A DNA stretch of 64,000 nucleotides, from assembly GCA_945861085.1 (NCBI GenBank), contig OX244046.1, positions 2,790,001 to 2,854,000 of the forward strand. Reading direction: 5' to 3'. The notes under the pieces were generated by a model. The model searched no databases. It had not been told where the DNA came from and saw only the letters and a list, made by a program, of their open reading frames with translations. Origin of the DNA: Clostridioides difficile_D (GTDB taxonomy: Bacteria; Bacillota; Clostridia; Peptostreptococcales; Peptostreptococcaceae). The translations under genes were made by a program, and so were the position numbers. Position 1 is the first letter of the stretch, and each line of letters starts with the position of its first letter. Below, piece by piece: positions 1 to 8,554 of this stretch.

Positions 1-797
1 ACTTTAGGTACTGCATATACTAGTGTCATATTTTTTATTGGAGATAGCTTATATGAAATTGAATTTCCACCTAAACTTGTATCCATTAAATCTTCTCTTG
101 CTTTAGATAACAACATTTGATTAATAACTTTTTGATTTACTCCATAAGAATCTACAACATTTACTTTTCCATCTTTATCAAAATTCATTACAATATAGAA
201 TCTATAGTTTGCTTTTATATTCGTAATCTGCTTTTGTCTTTCCTCATCATTCATGTTTGTATTTTTTGACTGATTTTCATCAGAGTTTTCTTTTGAACCA
301 TCATTCTTTGTTGTATCAAGTACTCCTAATTCTTTATTCTCATTAAAAAATTCAAAATTACTTCCTTTATCAACTAAATAATATTTTAAATTTTTTCCTG
401 ACTCTTTAATGAAAGACTCCCAACTTTCAAAGTTTTCATTAAAATCTGCATTAATACTATCATCTGTATAATAAGCCTCTGAACCATCATAAGAATCTTT
501 TTCTTTACCTACATTTTTTATATAGTTCATGGTCTCTTCATTTATAAAGAGCTTTGATGGTTGTATCATCTTACCTTCTTGCTCTTCTTTCATATTATGA
601 TATAAAACATAACTTCCTTTATACATATTCTCTACAAAACTTTCCAGTTCAAATGGATTTTTCGCTCCACCTTTAGCACTTGCTTGTATAGTAGAATATT
701 GACTAATCATACCTAATGATGCTGATAGCATAAGTATAAAAACTATAATAGTAACTATATATTTATCTTTAAATTTTTTCAATTTTGTATCCAACAC
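1..797 (-). CDS. Sensor histidine kinase, N-terminal part (cut by window edge)
   Basis: About 265 codons of an open frame run off the left edge. The protein begins with a short basic stretch and one hydrophobic segment (about residues 13-30), then a long hydrophilic region expected outside the membrane. Kinase domains are not visible, so the call rests on its position directly after and overlapping an OmpR-type regulator gene, as usual for such pairs. There is no ATG: the likely start is GTG at 797 or TTG at 794, with AAGGTGG at 810-804 as ribosome site. The overlap with the regulator is about 29 bp, suggesting translational coupling. Function and ligand are unknown. Confidence 0.7.
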   Translation of the reverse strand, partial: MLDTKLKKFKDKYIVTIIVFILMLSASLGMISQYSTIQASAKGGAKNPFELESFVENMYKGSYVLYHNMKEEQEGKMIQPSKLFINEETMNYIKNVGKEKDSYDGSEAYYTDDSINADFNENFESWESFIKESGKNLKYYLVDKGSNFEFFNENKELGVLDTTKNDGSKENSDENQSKNTNMNDEERQKQITNIKANYRFYIVMNFDKDGKVNVVDSYGVNQKVINQMLLSKAREDLMDTSLGGNSISYKLSPIKNMTLVYAVPK

Positions 798-1485
798 CCC
801 ACACCACCTTTAAATATTTAGGATTTTTTGGGTCAATTTCTATCTTTTCCCTTATATTCCTAACATGTACCATAACTGTATCTGTATTTACAGCATTTTC
901 ATTCCAAACTCTTTCATATATTTCATCAGCAGAAAACACTCTTCCTGCGTTCCTCATAAGTAAGCTTAATATCTTAAATTCTATAGGAGTTGTTTTTATA
1001 TACTTTCCGTCAATACTAACTTCTTTTGTATTTTCATTTAATTCTAATCCACCTATTGCAAACACACTATCATTAGTTTCTACATCTTGCTCTTTATTTC
1101 CAATCATGTTTAGATACTTAGTGTATCTTCTAAGTTGTGAATTAACTCTAGCCAATAATTCTAATGGCTTAAAAGGTTTTGTTACATAGTCGTCTGCTCC
1201 TATATTAAGCCCCATTATTTTATCAACTTCTTCTGATTTTGCAGATAGCATTATTACTGGAAAATTATGATTTTCTCTAAGCTTCATTGTAAGTGTTATT
1301 CCATCCATTTTAGGCATCATTATATCAACTATTGCTAAATGTATCTCTTGGTTTTCTATAACCTTAAGACCTTCCAGTCCATTGTACCCCTTAAAAACAT
1401 TATATCCTTGATTTAATAGGTATATTTCTATAGCATCTGCTATTTCCTTTTCATCTTCTACCACTAAAATATTATATGAATTCAT
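769..1485 (-). CDS. OmpR/PhoB-family response regulator (VanR-like)
   Basis: A 238-residue DNA-binding regulator. The receiver domain (about residues 5-118) has acidic residues E10/D11, phospho-acceptor D54 in the motif VDIMMPKMDG, S81 and K103 in DDYVTKPF. The C-terminal half (about 145-236) is a winged-helix domain. The receiver resembles VanR-type regulators (IGADDYVTKPFKPLELLARV). It is cotranscribed with the overlapping sensor kinase downstream. The start has a ribosome site (AAAGGAG). A candidate promoter, an 11-bp direct repeat and a six-codon ORF lie upstream. Target genes are unknown. Confidence 0.9.
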   Translation of the reverse strand: MNSYNILVVEDEKEIADAIEIYLLNQGYNVFKGYNGLEGLKVIENQEIHLAIVDIMMPKMDGITLTMKLRENHNFPVIMLSAKSEEVDKIMGLNIGADDYVTKPFKPLELLARVNSQLRRYTKYLNMIGNKEQDVETNDSVFAIGGLELNENTKEVSIDGKYIKTTPIEFKILSLLMRNAGRVFSADEIYERVWNENAVNTDTVMVHVRNIREKIEIDPKNPKYLKVVWGVGYKIEKI

Positions 1486-1595
1486 TTTAATCTCCTTTAT
1501 ATCAATTAATTTAATAAATTTTCTTTACATATATGATTATACAATATGATAGAAGTTTTTCCATTTTTTTATATATTTATATCTTTTTATTCTAG

Positions 1596-1616
1596 CTATT
1601 TGTATTTAATGCTCAT
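1596..1616 (-). CDS. Candidate six-codon leader ORF
   Basis: ATG at 1616 opens the peptide MSIKYK followed by TAG. It is preceded by GGGAGGT at 1630-1624 with a 7-nt spacer, which is better than many real ribosome sites here. It lies in the long leader (about 200 nt) between the proposed promoter and the response regulator gene. Function is unknown; it could couple translation to leader folding or be fortuitous. Confidence 0.3.
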   Translation of the reverse strand: MSIKYK

Positions 1617-1697
1617 TTTAAAGACCTCCCTTTAGTCTAAATTTAGTATTTTTTCATTTTGTTTATATACTTAATATTAAAGTTAAAAACTTAAGAT

Positions 1698-1731
1698 ATT
1701 ATATATACTTTTCTAAAGATTTTCTAAAGAT
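1698..1731 (-). promoter_or_regulatory. Candidate promoter with tandem 11-bp activator boxes
   Basis: Read on the minus strand, ATCTTTAGAAA occurs twice head to tail (1731-1721 and 1720-1710), followed 6 bp later by a TATAAT -10 box (1703-1698). No good -35 is present; the repeats cover that position. Abutting direct repeats of about one helical turn are typical OmpR-family binding sites, so autoregulation by the downstream regulator is an inference. The rest of the 404-bp gap 1486-1889 holds only the leader ORF and a terminator. Confidence 0.4.
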
Positions 1732-1758
1732 TTGAAGATATTCACAATTAATGTACAC

Positions 1759-1835
1759 AAAAAAAGTAGTTCTTATTGTATTAATTAAATCAACGATTTG
1801 AAATATAAAATTAATATCAATAAAATCTACTTTTT
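1759..1835 (-). terminator. Probable terminator after the nitroreductase gene
   Basis: On the minus strand AAAAGTAG pairs with CTACTTTT, extended inward by TTATTG/CAATAA and ATTAAT/ATTAAT, and is followed by a run of Ts. The loop is long (about 24 nt), so the call is moderate. Confidence 0.5.
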
Positions 1836-1889
1836 AATTTTTAAAATATTTATTTTTAACTCATTTTGTTTTTAGAATATTCTTGTCTT

Positions 1890-2546
1890 TTATTTTATAA
1901 ATGTACATATTTCTTCTACTGGTTTTTTAGATGGACTCTTTAAATTATCTTCTGGTACTCCAAGTGCTAACATTGCCCCTAAAAAATATTCTCCCTTTTC
2001 AAATCCAGTTTCTGTTTCTAAGAGAGCTTCGATTTCATCTGCTGCATAGTTTTGACTTGTCAACCAACAAGAACCATATCCTAGTTCAATTGCTGATAGT
2101 GTAAAGTTTTCAATTGCAGCACCTAAACTCTGCATACCTGGATTTCTTATGAATAATTTATCTATAGTTTCTTTAGGTGCATCTATAAGTTCTAATTCAT
2201 AATATCCTGATGGATTATATACCTTTGTAAAAACTAATACTAAAACTGGAGCTTTTAAATAAAATAATGTAAAGTTTGGTACAAATTTTCTAAATCTATT
2301 AGCTTTCTCTACTGACACTTTATCCATTTCTACAAGTATTTCTTGTTGCTTTTTAGTTATCACATCTGCTATCTTTTCCATTAAATCACGACGTTTTACA
2401 ACTACAAAATGCCAGTTTTGAATATTTTTTCCTGATGGAGCTGCTCCTGCTGCTTTTATCATTTTTAAGATATCTTCATCTGATACATCTTGATTTTTAA
2501 ACTTTCTTACACTTTGTCTTTTAAAAATAGTATCTTGTAATTCCAT
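1890..2546 (-). CDS. Nitroreductase family protein
   Basis: A 218-residue flavoprotein of the NAD(P)H nitroreductase superfamily, expected to bind FMN in the cytoplasm. The N-terminal signature KRQSVRKFKNQDVSDEDIL and the segment AAPSGKNIQNWHFVVV are the family's FMN-binding region; the C-terminal LGAMLALGVPED strand is also typical. Length is normal. The start has a G-rich ribosome site (GGGGGG). It appears to be a single-gene unit ending in the hairpin at 1759-1835. The natural substrate (quinone, nitro compound or other) cannot be told from sequence. Confidence 0.85.
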   Translation of the reverse strand: MELQDTIFKRQSVRKFKNQDVSDEDILKMIKAAGAAPSGKNIQNWHFVVVKRRDLMEKIADVITKKQQEILVEMDKVSVEKANRFRKFVPNFTLFYLKAPVLVLVFTKVYNPSGYYELELIDAPKETIDKLFIRNPGMQSLGAAIENFTLSAIELGYGSCWLTSQNYAADEIEALLETETGFEKGEYFLGAMLALGVPEDNLKSPSKKPVEEICTFIK

Positions 2547-2601
2547 TTTTTAAATCCCCCCATAACTTTTTTATTATTTTAATATAATCTTTAAAATCAT
2601 C

Positions 2602-3231
2602 TTATTTTAATATATCATGTTCTAACAAATCTTTAAATGATTCTATAAAATAATCATATCCATCTACATTCCCAAATCCATATTTTGCATATATAAAAGG
2701 TATGTTCACAAATTTAGCACTATTTGCATCACCTTGTGTATCTCCAACATAGATTGGACTCATTAATTTATTTCTATCAATTATAAGTTTGTTATTCTCC
2801 CCTTTATGTAAACCAGTATTTCCAGGACATTCAAAATCTATAAAATACTGTTCCAATTTGTGTGCTTTTAAAAAAGACTCTATATATCCAGCTTGGCAAT
2901 TACTTACTATAAATAACTTATACTCTTTAGATAGTAACTTAAGAGTATCTTCTATATCATCAAATAATTTAGCTCCATTTTCAGATAGATATTCACATTC
3001 TTTTAAAGAGCATTCATTTAATAAATTCATTCTTTCTTCTTCATTTAAGTTTGGAAATAAACGATTTGCTATTTCATCAAAAGAAAGCCCCATAACACTT
3101 CTAAATAAATCTTTTGTGACATTTAAATCGATTTCTTTATGTTTACTTAAAACATCCTGCCAGACCTTGCATACTTCTTCTGTTGAATCCCATAATGTTC
3201 CATCTAAATCAAAAATAATACTATCTACCAC
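2602..3231 (-). CDS. HAD-superfamily hydrolase (phosphoglycolate phosphatase-like)
   Basis: A 209-residue HAD phosphatase. Motif I is FDLDGTLWDS with nucleophile D8 and acid D10; motif II is IVSNCQ; motif III/IV includes YVGDTQGD near residue 160-170. An alpha-helical cap lies between motifs I and II, as in the Gph/PGMB subfamily. It stands just upstream of the nitroreductase on the same strand (55-bp gap) and could be cotranscribed with it. Substrate unknown; phosphoglycolate phosphatase is only the nearest general label. Confidence 0.8.
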   Translation of the reverse strand: MVDSIIFDLDGTLWDSTEEVCKVWQDVLSKHKEIDLNVTKDLFRSVMGLSFDEIANRLFPNLNEEERMNLLNECSLKECEYLSENGAKLFDDIEDTLKLLSKEYKLFIVSNCQAGYIESFLKAHKLEQYFIDFECPGNTGLHKGENNKLIIDRNKLMSPIYVGDTQGDANSAKFVNIPFIYAKYGFGNVDGYDYFIESFKDLLEHDILK

Positions 3232-3285
3232 AAAAAATCCCCCTTATGTCAAAATTTATTATATCTTTATAATTATATACTAAAA

Positions 3286-3328
3286 AGCAGATACAATCAT
3301 AAATATATTTTACTTGATTGTATCTGCT
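3286..3328 (-). terminator. Terminator after thiN
   Basis: A perfect 14-bp stem (AGCAGATACAATCA and its complement) with a 15-nt loop, followed on the minus strand by TTTTTA. It closes the rsgA-rpe-thiN unit and separates it from the HAD gene. Confidence 0.85.
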
Positions 3329-3361
3329 ATGTAATATAAAATCAATTACCAAAATCGATTT

Positions 3362-4003
3362 TTATAAATTTCTAACTACAAGTACACAGCCTTGCTCTAC
3401 CTTAATCTTGCAAGAATTGCTCAACATAACATTAGATATTCCAATAGGTATAGAGTATTTCATATAATAGTTATCTAGAGGATATTCTAAACCAGTAAGT
3501 GTTACACCTTTAGCATCACCTTTTATAGCTATTACAGAAATAGTATCACCTGGTTTTCCAGACAATGTAATTTCTTCATTTTCAACTATATACATCTCTT
3601 CTCTATCTGATAGTATCCTAGAGTATATACCATATTCTTTTAAATAATATAATAACTTTATATTTGCAAGAGTGTGGTCAATCCTTCCACCTAAAGCACC
3701 AAAAAAATCAATATGGTTTGCTTTAAGAGTCTTAGCTAAAAAAAGACATAGTTCTGTATCAGTTTCATCTTTCTTAGATGGATATTTTTCAAATTTAACA
3801 CCTTGATTTTTATAGAAGTTTATTTTATCTTCTTCTACAGAATCTAAATCTCCTAATATATAATCTGGCATTACTTCCATTTTATAGGCATGATTTGCCC
3901 CTCCATCTGCACATATTATGCAGTCATAACATTCTTTAATTATAATATCTCTTGTAACTTTGTAATCTTCTATTTCACCATTTAAAACAATACAGATTTT
4001 CAT
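3362..4003 (-). CDS. thiN: Thiamine pyrophosphokinase
   Basis: Transfers pyrophosphate from ATP to thiamine to make thiamine diphosphate. The 213-residue protein has the family motifs ADGGANHAYKM, PDYILGDLDSV, PSKKDETDTELC and GALGGRIDHTLANI, which build the ATP and thiamine sites. It lies 8 bp downstream of rpe in the rsgA-rpe-thiN run, the same order as in many Firmicutes. No TPP riboswitch is visible upstream, so expression probably follows the operon. Confidence 0.95.
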   Translation of the reverse strand: MKICIVLNGEIEDYKVTRDIIIKECYDCIICADGGANHAYKMEVMPDYILGDLDSVEEDKINFYKNQGVKFEKYPSKKDETDTELCLFLAKTLKANHIDFFGALGGRIDHTLANIKLLYYLKEYGIYSRILSDREEMYIVENEEITLSGKPGDTISVIAIKGDAKGVTLTGLEYPLDNYYMKYSIPIGISNVMLSNSCKIKVEQGCVLVVRNL

Positions 4004-4011
4004 TCTTAAAT

Positions 4012-4683
4012 TTAAACCAGTTCTTCAAGAGAAGCATTCTTTCTAAATAGATTAACTGTTTCTTGAATGTCATCACTTCCAAATATTGCAGAACCTGCTA
4101 CTATTACATTCGCTCCTGCTTGTACGACTTCAGCTACATTTTTAGGGCTTATACCACCATCAACCTCTATATCAATGTTTAATCCTTTACTATCTATAAG
4201 TGCTTTTAATTCTTTAATTTTATCTAATACACAAGGTATAAATGATTGTCCTCCAAATCCAGGATTAACAGACATTAATAATACCATATCTAAATCAGGT
4301 AGTACATGTTTAATAGTGTCTATTGGTGTAGCTGGATTAAGTACTACACCTGCTTTTATTCCATGTGATTTTATATTTTGTATAGTTCTATGTAGATGTA
4401 CACAAGCTTCCTGATGAACAGTTATTATGTCACACCCTGCCTTTACAAACTCTTCAATGTACTTATCTGGATTTTCTATCATAAGATGAGCATCAAATGT
4501 CATATTTATATTTTCTTTCTTTAAACTTTTAACTACAAGTGGTCCTAATGTAATGTTTGGTACAAAGTGTCCATCCATTACATCAATATGAAGATATTCA
4601 CATCCTGCTCTTTCTACCTTTCTCACATCTTCTAATAATTTTGCAAAGTCTGCTGATAATATTGATGGTGCTAATTTAATCAT
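4012..4683 (-). CDS. rpe: Ribulose-phosphate 3-epimerase
   Basis: Interconverts ribulose 5-phosphate and xylulose 5-phosphate in the pentose phosphate pathway. The 223-residue TIM barrel shows LAPSILSADF, HIDVMDGHFVPNITLGP (metal ligands His and Asp), FDAHLMIENP, VNPGFGGQSF and EVDGGISPKN (phosphate grip). It starts 4 bp after rsgA and precedes thiN. Confidence 0.97.
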   Translation of the reverse strand: MIKLAPSILSADFAKLLEDVRKVERAGCEYLHIDVMDGHFVPNITLGPLVVKSLKKENINMTFDAHLMIENPDKYIEEFVKAGCDIITVHQEACVHLHRTIQNIKSHGIKAGVVLNPATPIDTIKHVLPDLDMVLLMSVNPGFGGQSFIPCVLDKIKELKALIDSKGLNIDIEVDGGISPKNVAEVVQAGANVIVAGSAIFGSDDIQETVNLFRKNASLEELV

Positions 4684-4687
4684 GTTT

Positions 4688-5572
4688 CTAATACCTCCTA
4701 CTGTTATTTTGTCTTATTTCATTTAGTAGCTGTATATAACTATCATATCTTTCTTTAGATATTTCTCCATTTGCAACAGCTTCTTTTATAGAACAATTAG
4801 GTTCATTTTCATGAATACATTTTGAACCAAACTTACAATCATTAAATTTATCAAATTCTATAAAATAATCTTTAAGTTCAACTTCTTCTATATCTTCAAG
4901 TGCAAGAGAACTAAAACCTGGTGTATCTGCAACCATTCCACCAAATTCCAACTTTAAAAGTTCAGCATGACGAGTAGTGTGTTTTCCCCTTTTTATTTTA
5001 TCACTTACCACACCTGTTTGCAGTTTAAAGTTTTCATCTATTTCATTTAGTAAGCTTGATTTTCCAACTCCAGATGGACCTGCAAATACTACTACACTTT
5101 CTTTTAATTCTTCTTTTACTTTATCTATATTTAACTTAGTAATATTGCTTACAGGAATGACCTTATATCCACTAAGTTCGTATATATTTTTAACAGTTTC
5201 TAATGTATCGTTATCATCTAAATCTGCTTTTGTAAGGATTATTACAGTTTCTAAATTTTCTTTTTCTGCCAAAACTATAAATCTATCTAAAAGAGATAAG
5301 TTTGGTTTAGGATTTTTTATTGCAAATACTATTAATGCCTTATCTACATTTGCTATAGGAGGTCTTATAAGTTCTGTATCTCTACTATCTATTTCTTCTA
5401 AGATACCTTTTTTTTCATCTTCATCAACAATATTTATTTTGACTCTATCACCAACTAGAGGTGTTATTTTCTGCTTTCTAAATATTCCTCTAGCCTTACA
5501 TTCATAAATACCATTATCTGTATCTACATAATAAAATCCACTAATCCCCTTTATAATTTTTCCTTCTAGCAT
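4688..5572 (-). CDS. rsgA: Small ribosomal subunit biogenesis GTPase RsgA
   Basis: A circularly permuted GTPase that matures and checks the 30S subunit. An N-terminal OB-fold precedes the G4 motif (ILTKADL), which comes before G1 (GPSGVGKSSLLN) and G3 (DTPG). A C-terminal zinc knuckle follows with Cys/His ligands in CKFGSKCIHENEPNC. ATG at 5572 is preferred over TTG at 5575 because GGGAGG then sits 6 nt upstream. First gene of rsgA-rpe-thiN, downstream of a short-chain reductase gene. Confidence 0.95.
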   Translation of the reverse strand: MLEGKIIKGISGFYYVDTDNGIYECKARGIFRKQKITPLVGDRVKINIVDEDEKKGILEEIDSRDTELIRPPIANVDKALIVFAIKNPKPNLSLLDRFIVLAEKENLETVIILTKADLDDNDTLETVKNIYELSGYKVIPVSNITKLNIDKVKEELKESVVVFAGPSGVGKSSLLNEIDENFKLQTGVVSDKIKRGKHTTRHAELLKLEFGGMVADTPGFSSLALEDIEEVELKDYFIEFDKFNDCKFGSKCIHENEPNCSIKEAVANGEISKERYDSYIQLLNEIRQNNSRRY

Positions 5573-5669
5573 CAAATGCCTCCCTTTATAAAATTTATAT
5601 AAACATGTACTGTTTATGAGTAGTATATTGTGTTATTCCTTCCTATTTTTATATAATACCACATTTTTT

Positions 5670-6407
5670 TTAAATAACAAATCCTCCATTTGGACTAATT
5701 ACCTGACCAGTGATAAAGTTTGATTTGTCTGATGCTAAGAAAATAGCACAATTTGCTATGTCTTCTGGAGTTCCCAATCTCATTAAAGGAGTTTCTTCTA
5801 CAAGAACATTTATATCTTCCTCATTATATCCAGATAACATATCAGTATTAATAACACCTGGAGCTATGCTATTTACTCTAATATTTGATGGTCCTACTTC
5901 TTTAGCTAGTGCCTTTGTCATACCTATCATACCTGCTTTTGTTATAGAATAATGCACTTCACAAGAAGCACCTGAGATACCCCAAATAGAAGATATATTA
6001 ATTATATTTCCTTTTTTCTCTGATATCATGTATTTTAAAGCAACTTGAGAACAATAAAAACTTCCTTTTAAATTAATATTCATCATATTATCCCAGTCTT
6101 CATCAGTTATATCTGTAAACAATTTGTCTTGACTTATACCAGCATTGTTCACTAGGACATCCAATCCTCCAAATTCCTTTACACAATAGTCCATCATATT
6201 CTCTACATCTTCTCTATTTGAAACATCAGCTTTAAAAAGTTTTACAGAAAAATTTTTTTCATTCAATATAGTATACAACTCTTTAGCTTCATTTTCTGAC
6301 TTATTAAAATTTATTAATACATTGTAACCTTCTTTTGCAAAAGCCTTAGATAAAGCTTTTCCAATACCTCTAGAGCCCCCTGTAATTAAGACTGTTTTAT
6401 TTTTCAT
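5670..6407 (-). CDS. SDR-family oxidoreductase (FabG-like)
   Basis: A 245-residue classical short-chain dehydrogenase/reductase. GGSRGIGKA (10-18) binds the nucleotide, NNAG lies at 87-90, and the catalytic set is S140, Y153 and K157 (YSITK); the C-terminus GGFVI is FabG-like. It sits between prkC and rsgA, away from fatty acid synthesis genes. A relative called elongation factor P 5-aminopentanone reductase (YmfI) has the same general make-up, so a 3-oxoacyl-ACP reductase role should not be assumed. Confidence 0.85.
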   Translation of the reverse strand: MKNKTVLITGGSRGIGKALSKAFAKEGYNVLINFNKSENEAKELYTILNEKNFSVKLFKADVSNREDVENMMDYCVKEFGGLDVLVNNAGISQDKLFTDITDEDWDNMMNINLKGSFYCSQVALKYMISEKKGNIINISSIWGISGASCEVHYSITKAGMIGMTKALAKEVGPSNIRVNSIAPGVINTDMLSGYNEEDINVLVEETPLMRLGTPEDIANCAIFLASDKSNFITGQVISPNGGFVI

Positions 6408-6458
6408 AAATACTTTTCTCCTTTATTATAACCAATTCAATATTTTATACAAAACAAA

Positions 6459-6495
6459 CTGCCCTTTAAAGAAAATATTTTCTATAAAAGGACAG
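6459..6495 (-). terminator. Terminator after prkC
   Basis: On the minus strand CTGTCCTTT pairs with AAAGGGCAG (one G-U), enclosing a second palindrome GAAAATATTTTC, followed by TTTGTTTTG. It separates prkC from the reductase gene. Confidence 0.75.
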
Positions 6496-6513
6496 CTCTT
6501 ATTTTGCTAATAT

Positions 6514-8538
6514 TTATTCTGTTTTACCAATATTTCCGCCAGTGCCTGATGGAGTTTCTCCGTTACCTCCTGAGCTTGAACCTCCTGAGTTTCCTCCATT
6601 ATCTCCTGAGTTTGAGCCTCCTGAACTTGAACCTCCTGAATTCTCCCCATTATCTCCTGAATTTGAACCTCCTGAGTTTCCTCCATTATCTCCTGAGTTT
6701 GAGCCTCCTGAATTTCCTCCATTATTTCCTGAGTTTGAGCCTCCTGAGTTTCCTCCATTATTTCCTGAATTTCCTCCATTATTTCCTGAATTTGAACCTC
6801 CTGAGTTTCCTCCACTGTTTCCTGAGTTTGAACCAGGTCCTGTTGTAGTATCATCATCTGGTGTTGTTGGTGTTTTATTTGGTGTTGTCGGAGTCTGTGT
6901 ATTTGACTTCTCTGAACCTTTACTTACATATAAATTTATTTCATCACCCTCTTGAACTCTTGATGAACTAGCTCCTGGACTCTGATTTAAAACAGTACCT
7001 TCTTTATATATTGAACTATATTCATACTTAACTGTCCCCACTTTTAAGTTATTTTCTTCAATAAGTTGTTTTGCATTACTTAAAGTAAGTCCCACTACAT
7101 TAGGAACAGAAGCCTGATTTGAACCTTTACTTACAACAACATTTATAGTATCACCCTTTTTGACATTTGTACTTCCACCTTCAGGTGTCTGTGATATTAT
7201 ACAATTTTTATCAACCTCACTACTATACTCTTCACTTTTTACACTTAAGGATAATCCTTCTTTTTCAACAGCACTTTGAGCTTCTTCTAATGTCATATTT
7301 ACAAGATTAGGAACAGTCAAAGATTTATTGCCAAATCCTCCTGCAAATAAAAACTTATATGCTAAGAATACTTGAGTGCATAGTATTAGTATCAAAACAG
7401 CTGCAATTACTTTTAATCTTCTTCTTGCCTTTGGACTTTCCTGTTTTTTCTTCTTTTTCTTAGTCCTCTTACTTGGAGTATTCTTAGGTTTCTGGTTCTT
7501 TTTAGCTCTCATTATCTCTTCCTCATCTTCATCATCGTCATCTTCATAAAAATCATCATAATAATCTTCATCATCGTCTAAATCAGCAACTTCAACAGGT
7601 TTAGCTACCTTTTCAAGTGTTGGCTTTACAGGTACTGGATTTACAACTTTATTAATTTCTCTTTCATCAATTTTCTTAGTTGCAAAATCATCATATTCTT
7701 TTATAAAATCTAAATCAATATTTTTTTCTATATACTCTATATCTTCTATCAACTCTTCAGCAGTTTGGTATCTATCTGCACTAGATTTTTCTGTAAGTTT
7801 TTTTATTGTAGTTCTTACGCTTTGAGGAATCCTAACTTTTTCTTCTGATGTAAAATCTATATCATCATTAATATGTTGAAGTGCTATAGAAATTGGACTG
7901 TCTCCTCTAAATGGAACTTTTCCTATCAACATTTCATATAAAACTATACCTAAAGAATATAAATCAGCATTATTAGTTACAAATTTACCTTTAGCCTGTT
8001 CTGGTGAAAAATAGTGCACTGAGCCTATTATACTACCAATATTGGTCATTGTTGAGTTTGAAACAGCTTTAGCTATACCAAAATCAGCTACTTTTACTAC
8101 TCTTCCTTCATTGGATATTAGAATATTATGAGGTTTTATATCTCTATGTATAATCCCCTTTTTATGTGCAGCGCTAAGTGCCATAGCTATTTGTTTTGTT
8201 ATATCTAATGCAGTATATTCATCTAATATACCTTCATCTTGTATAATCTCTTTTAGATTCTTTCCATCTACAAATTCCATTACAATATAGTGAACTTTTC
8301 CATCTTCACCAACATCATAAACATTTACTATATTTGGATGGGAAAGACTTGCTACTGCCTCTGCCTCTCTTTTAAATTTTGTTAAAAACTCATCGTCATC
8401 TACAAATTCAGGTCTAAGTACCTTAAGTGCAACAGTCCTGTTTAATAACCTGTCTTTTGCCTCATATACAAAGGCCATTCCTCCATCACCAATCTTCCTG
8501 ATGATTTCATATCGATTTCCTAAAATTGTATCTCCCAC
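6514..8538 (-). CDS. prkC: Ser/Thr protein kinase PrkC with PASTA repeats and SGN-rich tail
   Basis: A membrane-anchored Hanks-type kinase that senses cell-wall fragments and phosphorylates envelope and division proteins. The kinase domain (about 10-270) has the glycine loop KIGDGG, ATP lysine K39, catalytic D133 in HRDIKPHN and DFG at 152-154. Next come an acidic stretch (318-341), a basic stretch (346-374), one membrane segment (375-397), two PASTA domains (about 405-472 and 474-541), a Thr/Pro linker and a Ser/Gly/Asn tail (569-660). Two PASTA repeats plus this tail are unusual for the family and are the form known in C. difficile. It follows stp by 16 bp. Confidence 0.97.
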   Translation of the reverse strand: MGDTILGNRYEIIRKIGDGGMAFVYEAKDRLLNRTVALKVLRPEFVDDDEFLTKFKREAEAVASLSHPNIVNVYDVGEDGKVHYIVMEFVDGKNLKEIIQDEGILDEYTALDITKQIAMALSAAHKKGIIHRDIKPHNILISNEGRVVKVADFGIAKAVSNSTMTNIGSIIGSVHYFSPEQAKGKFVTNNADLYSLGIVLYEMLIGKVPFRGDSPISIALQHINDDIDFTSEEKVRIPQSVRTTIKKLTEKSSADRYQTAEELIEDIEYIEKNIDLDFIKEYDDFATKKIDEREINKVVNPVPVKPTLEKVAKPVEVADLDDDEDYYDDFYEDDDDEDEEEIMRAKKNQKPKNTPSKRTKKKKKKQESPKARRRLKVIAAVLILILCTQVFLAYKFLFAGGFGNKSLTVPNLVNMTLEEAQSAVEKEGLSLSVKSEEYSSEVDKNCIISQTPEGGSTNVKKGDTINVVVSKGSNQASVPNVVGLTLSNAKQLIEENNLKVGTVKYEYSSIYKEGTVLNQSPGASSSRVQEGDEINLYVSKGSEKSNTQTPTTPNKTPTTPDDDTTTGPGSNSGNSGGNSGGSNSGNNGGNSGNNGGNSGGSNSGNNGGNSGGSNSGDNGGNSGGSNSGDNGENSGGSSSGGSNSGDNGGNSGGSSSGGNGETPSGTGGNIGKTE
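6559..6834 (-). repeat. Tandem repeats encoding the SGN tail of PrkC
   Basis: Degenerate repeats of units such as NSGGSNSGDNGG and NSGNNGG. At DNA level the plus strand reads as recurring CCTCCTGAGTTT/CCTCCATTATCTCC blocks. Such arrays can vary in copy number between strains by slippage, and all three plus-strand frames stay largely open because of the composition. Confidence 0.85.
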
Positions 8539-8554
8539 AATATCACCGTCCTAA

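Noticed and set aside
785..1189. Plus-strand ORF opposite the response regulator
   Set aside because: Antisense shadow with no ribosome site or family resemblance; the minus-strand regulator is unmistakable.
6507..6955. Three overlapping ORFs (two plus strand, one minus) in the 3' end of prkC
   Set aside because: They arise from the repetitive SGN-coding array, which keeps several frames open. They lack ribosome sites and resemble no protein family; low-complexity Leu/Pro or Gln/Glu composition only.
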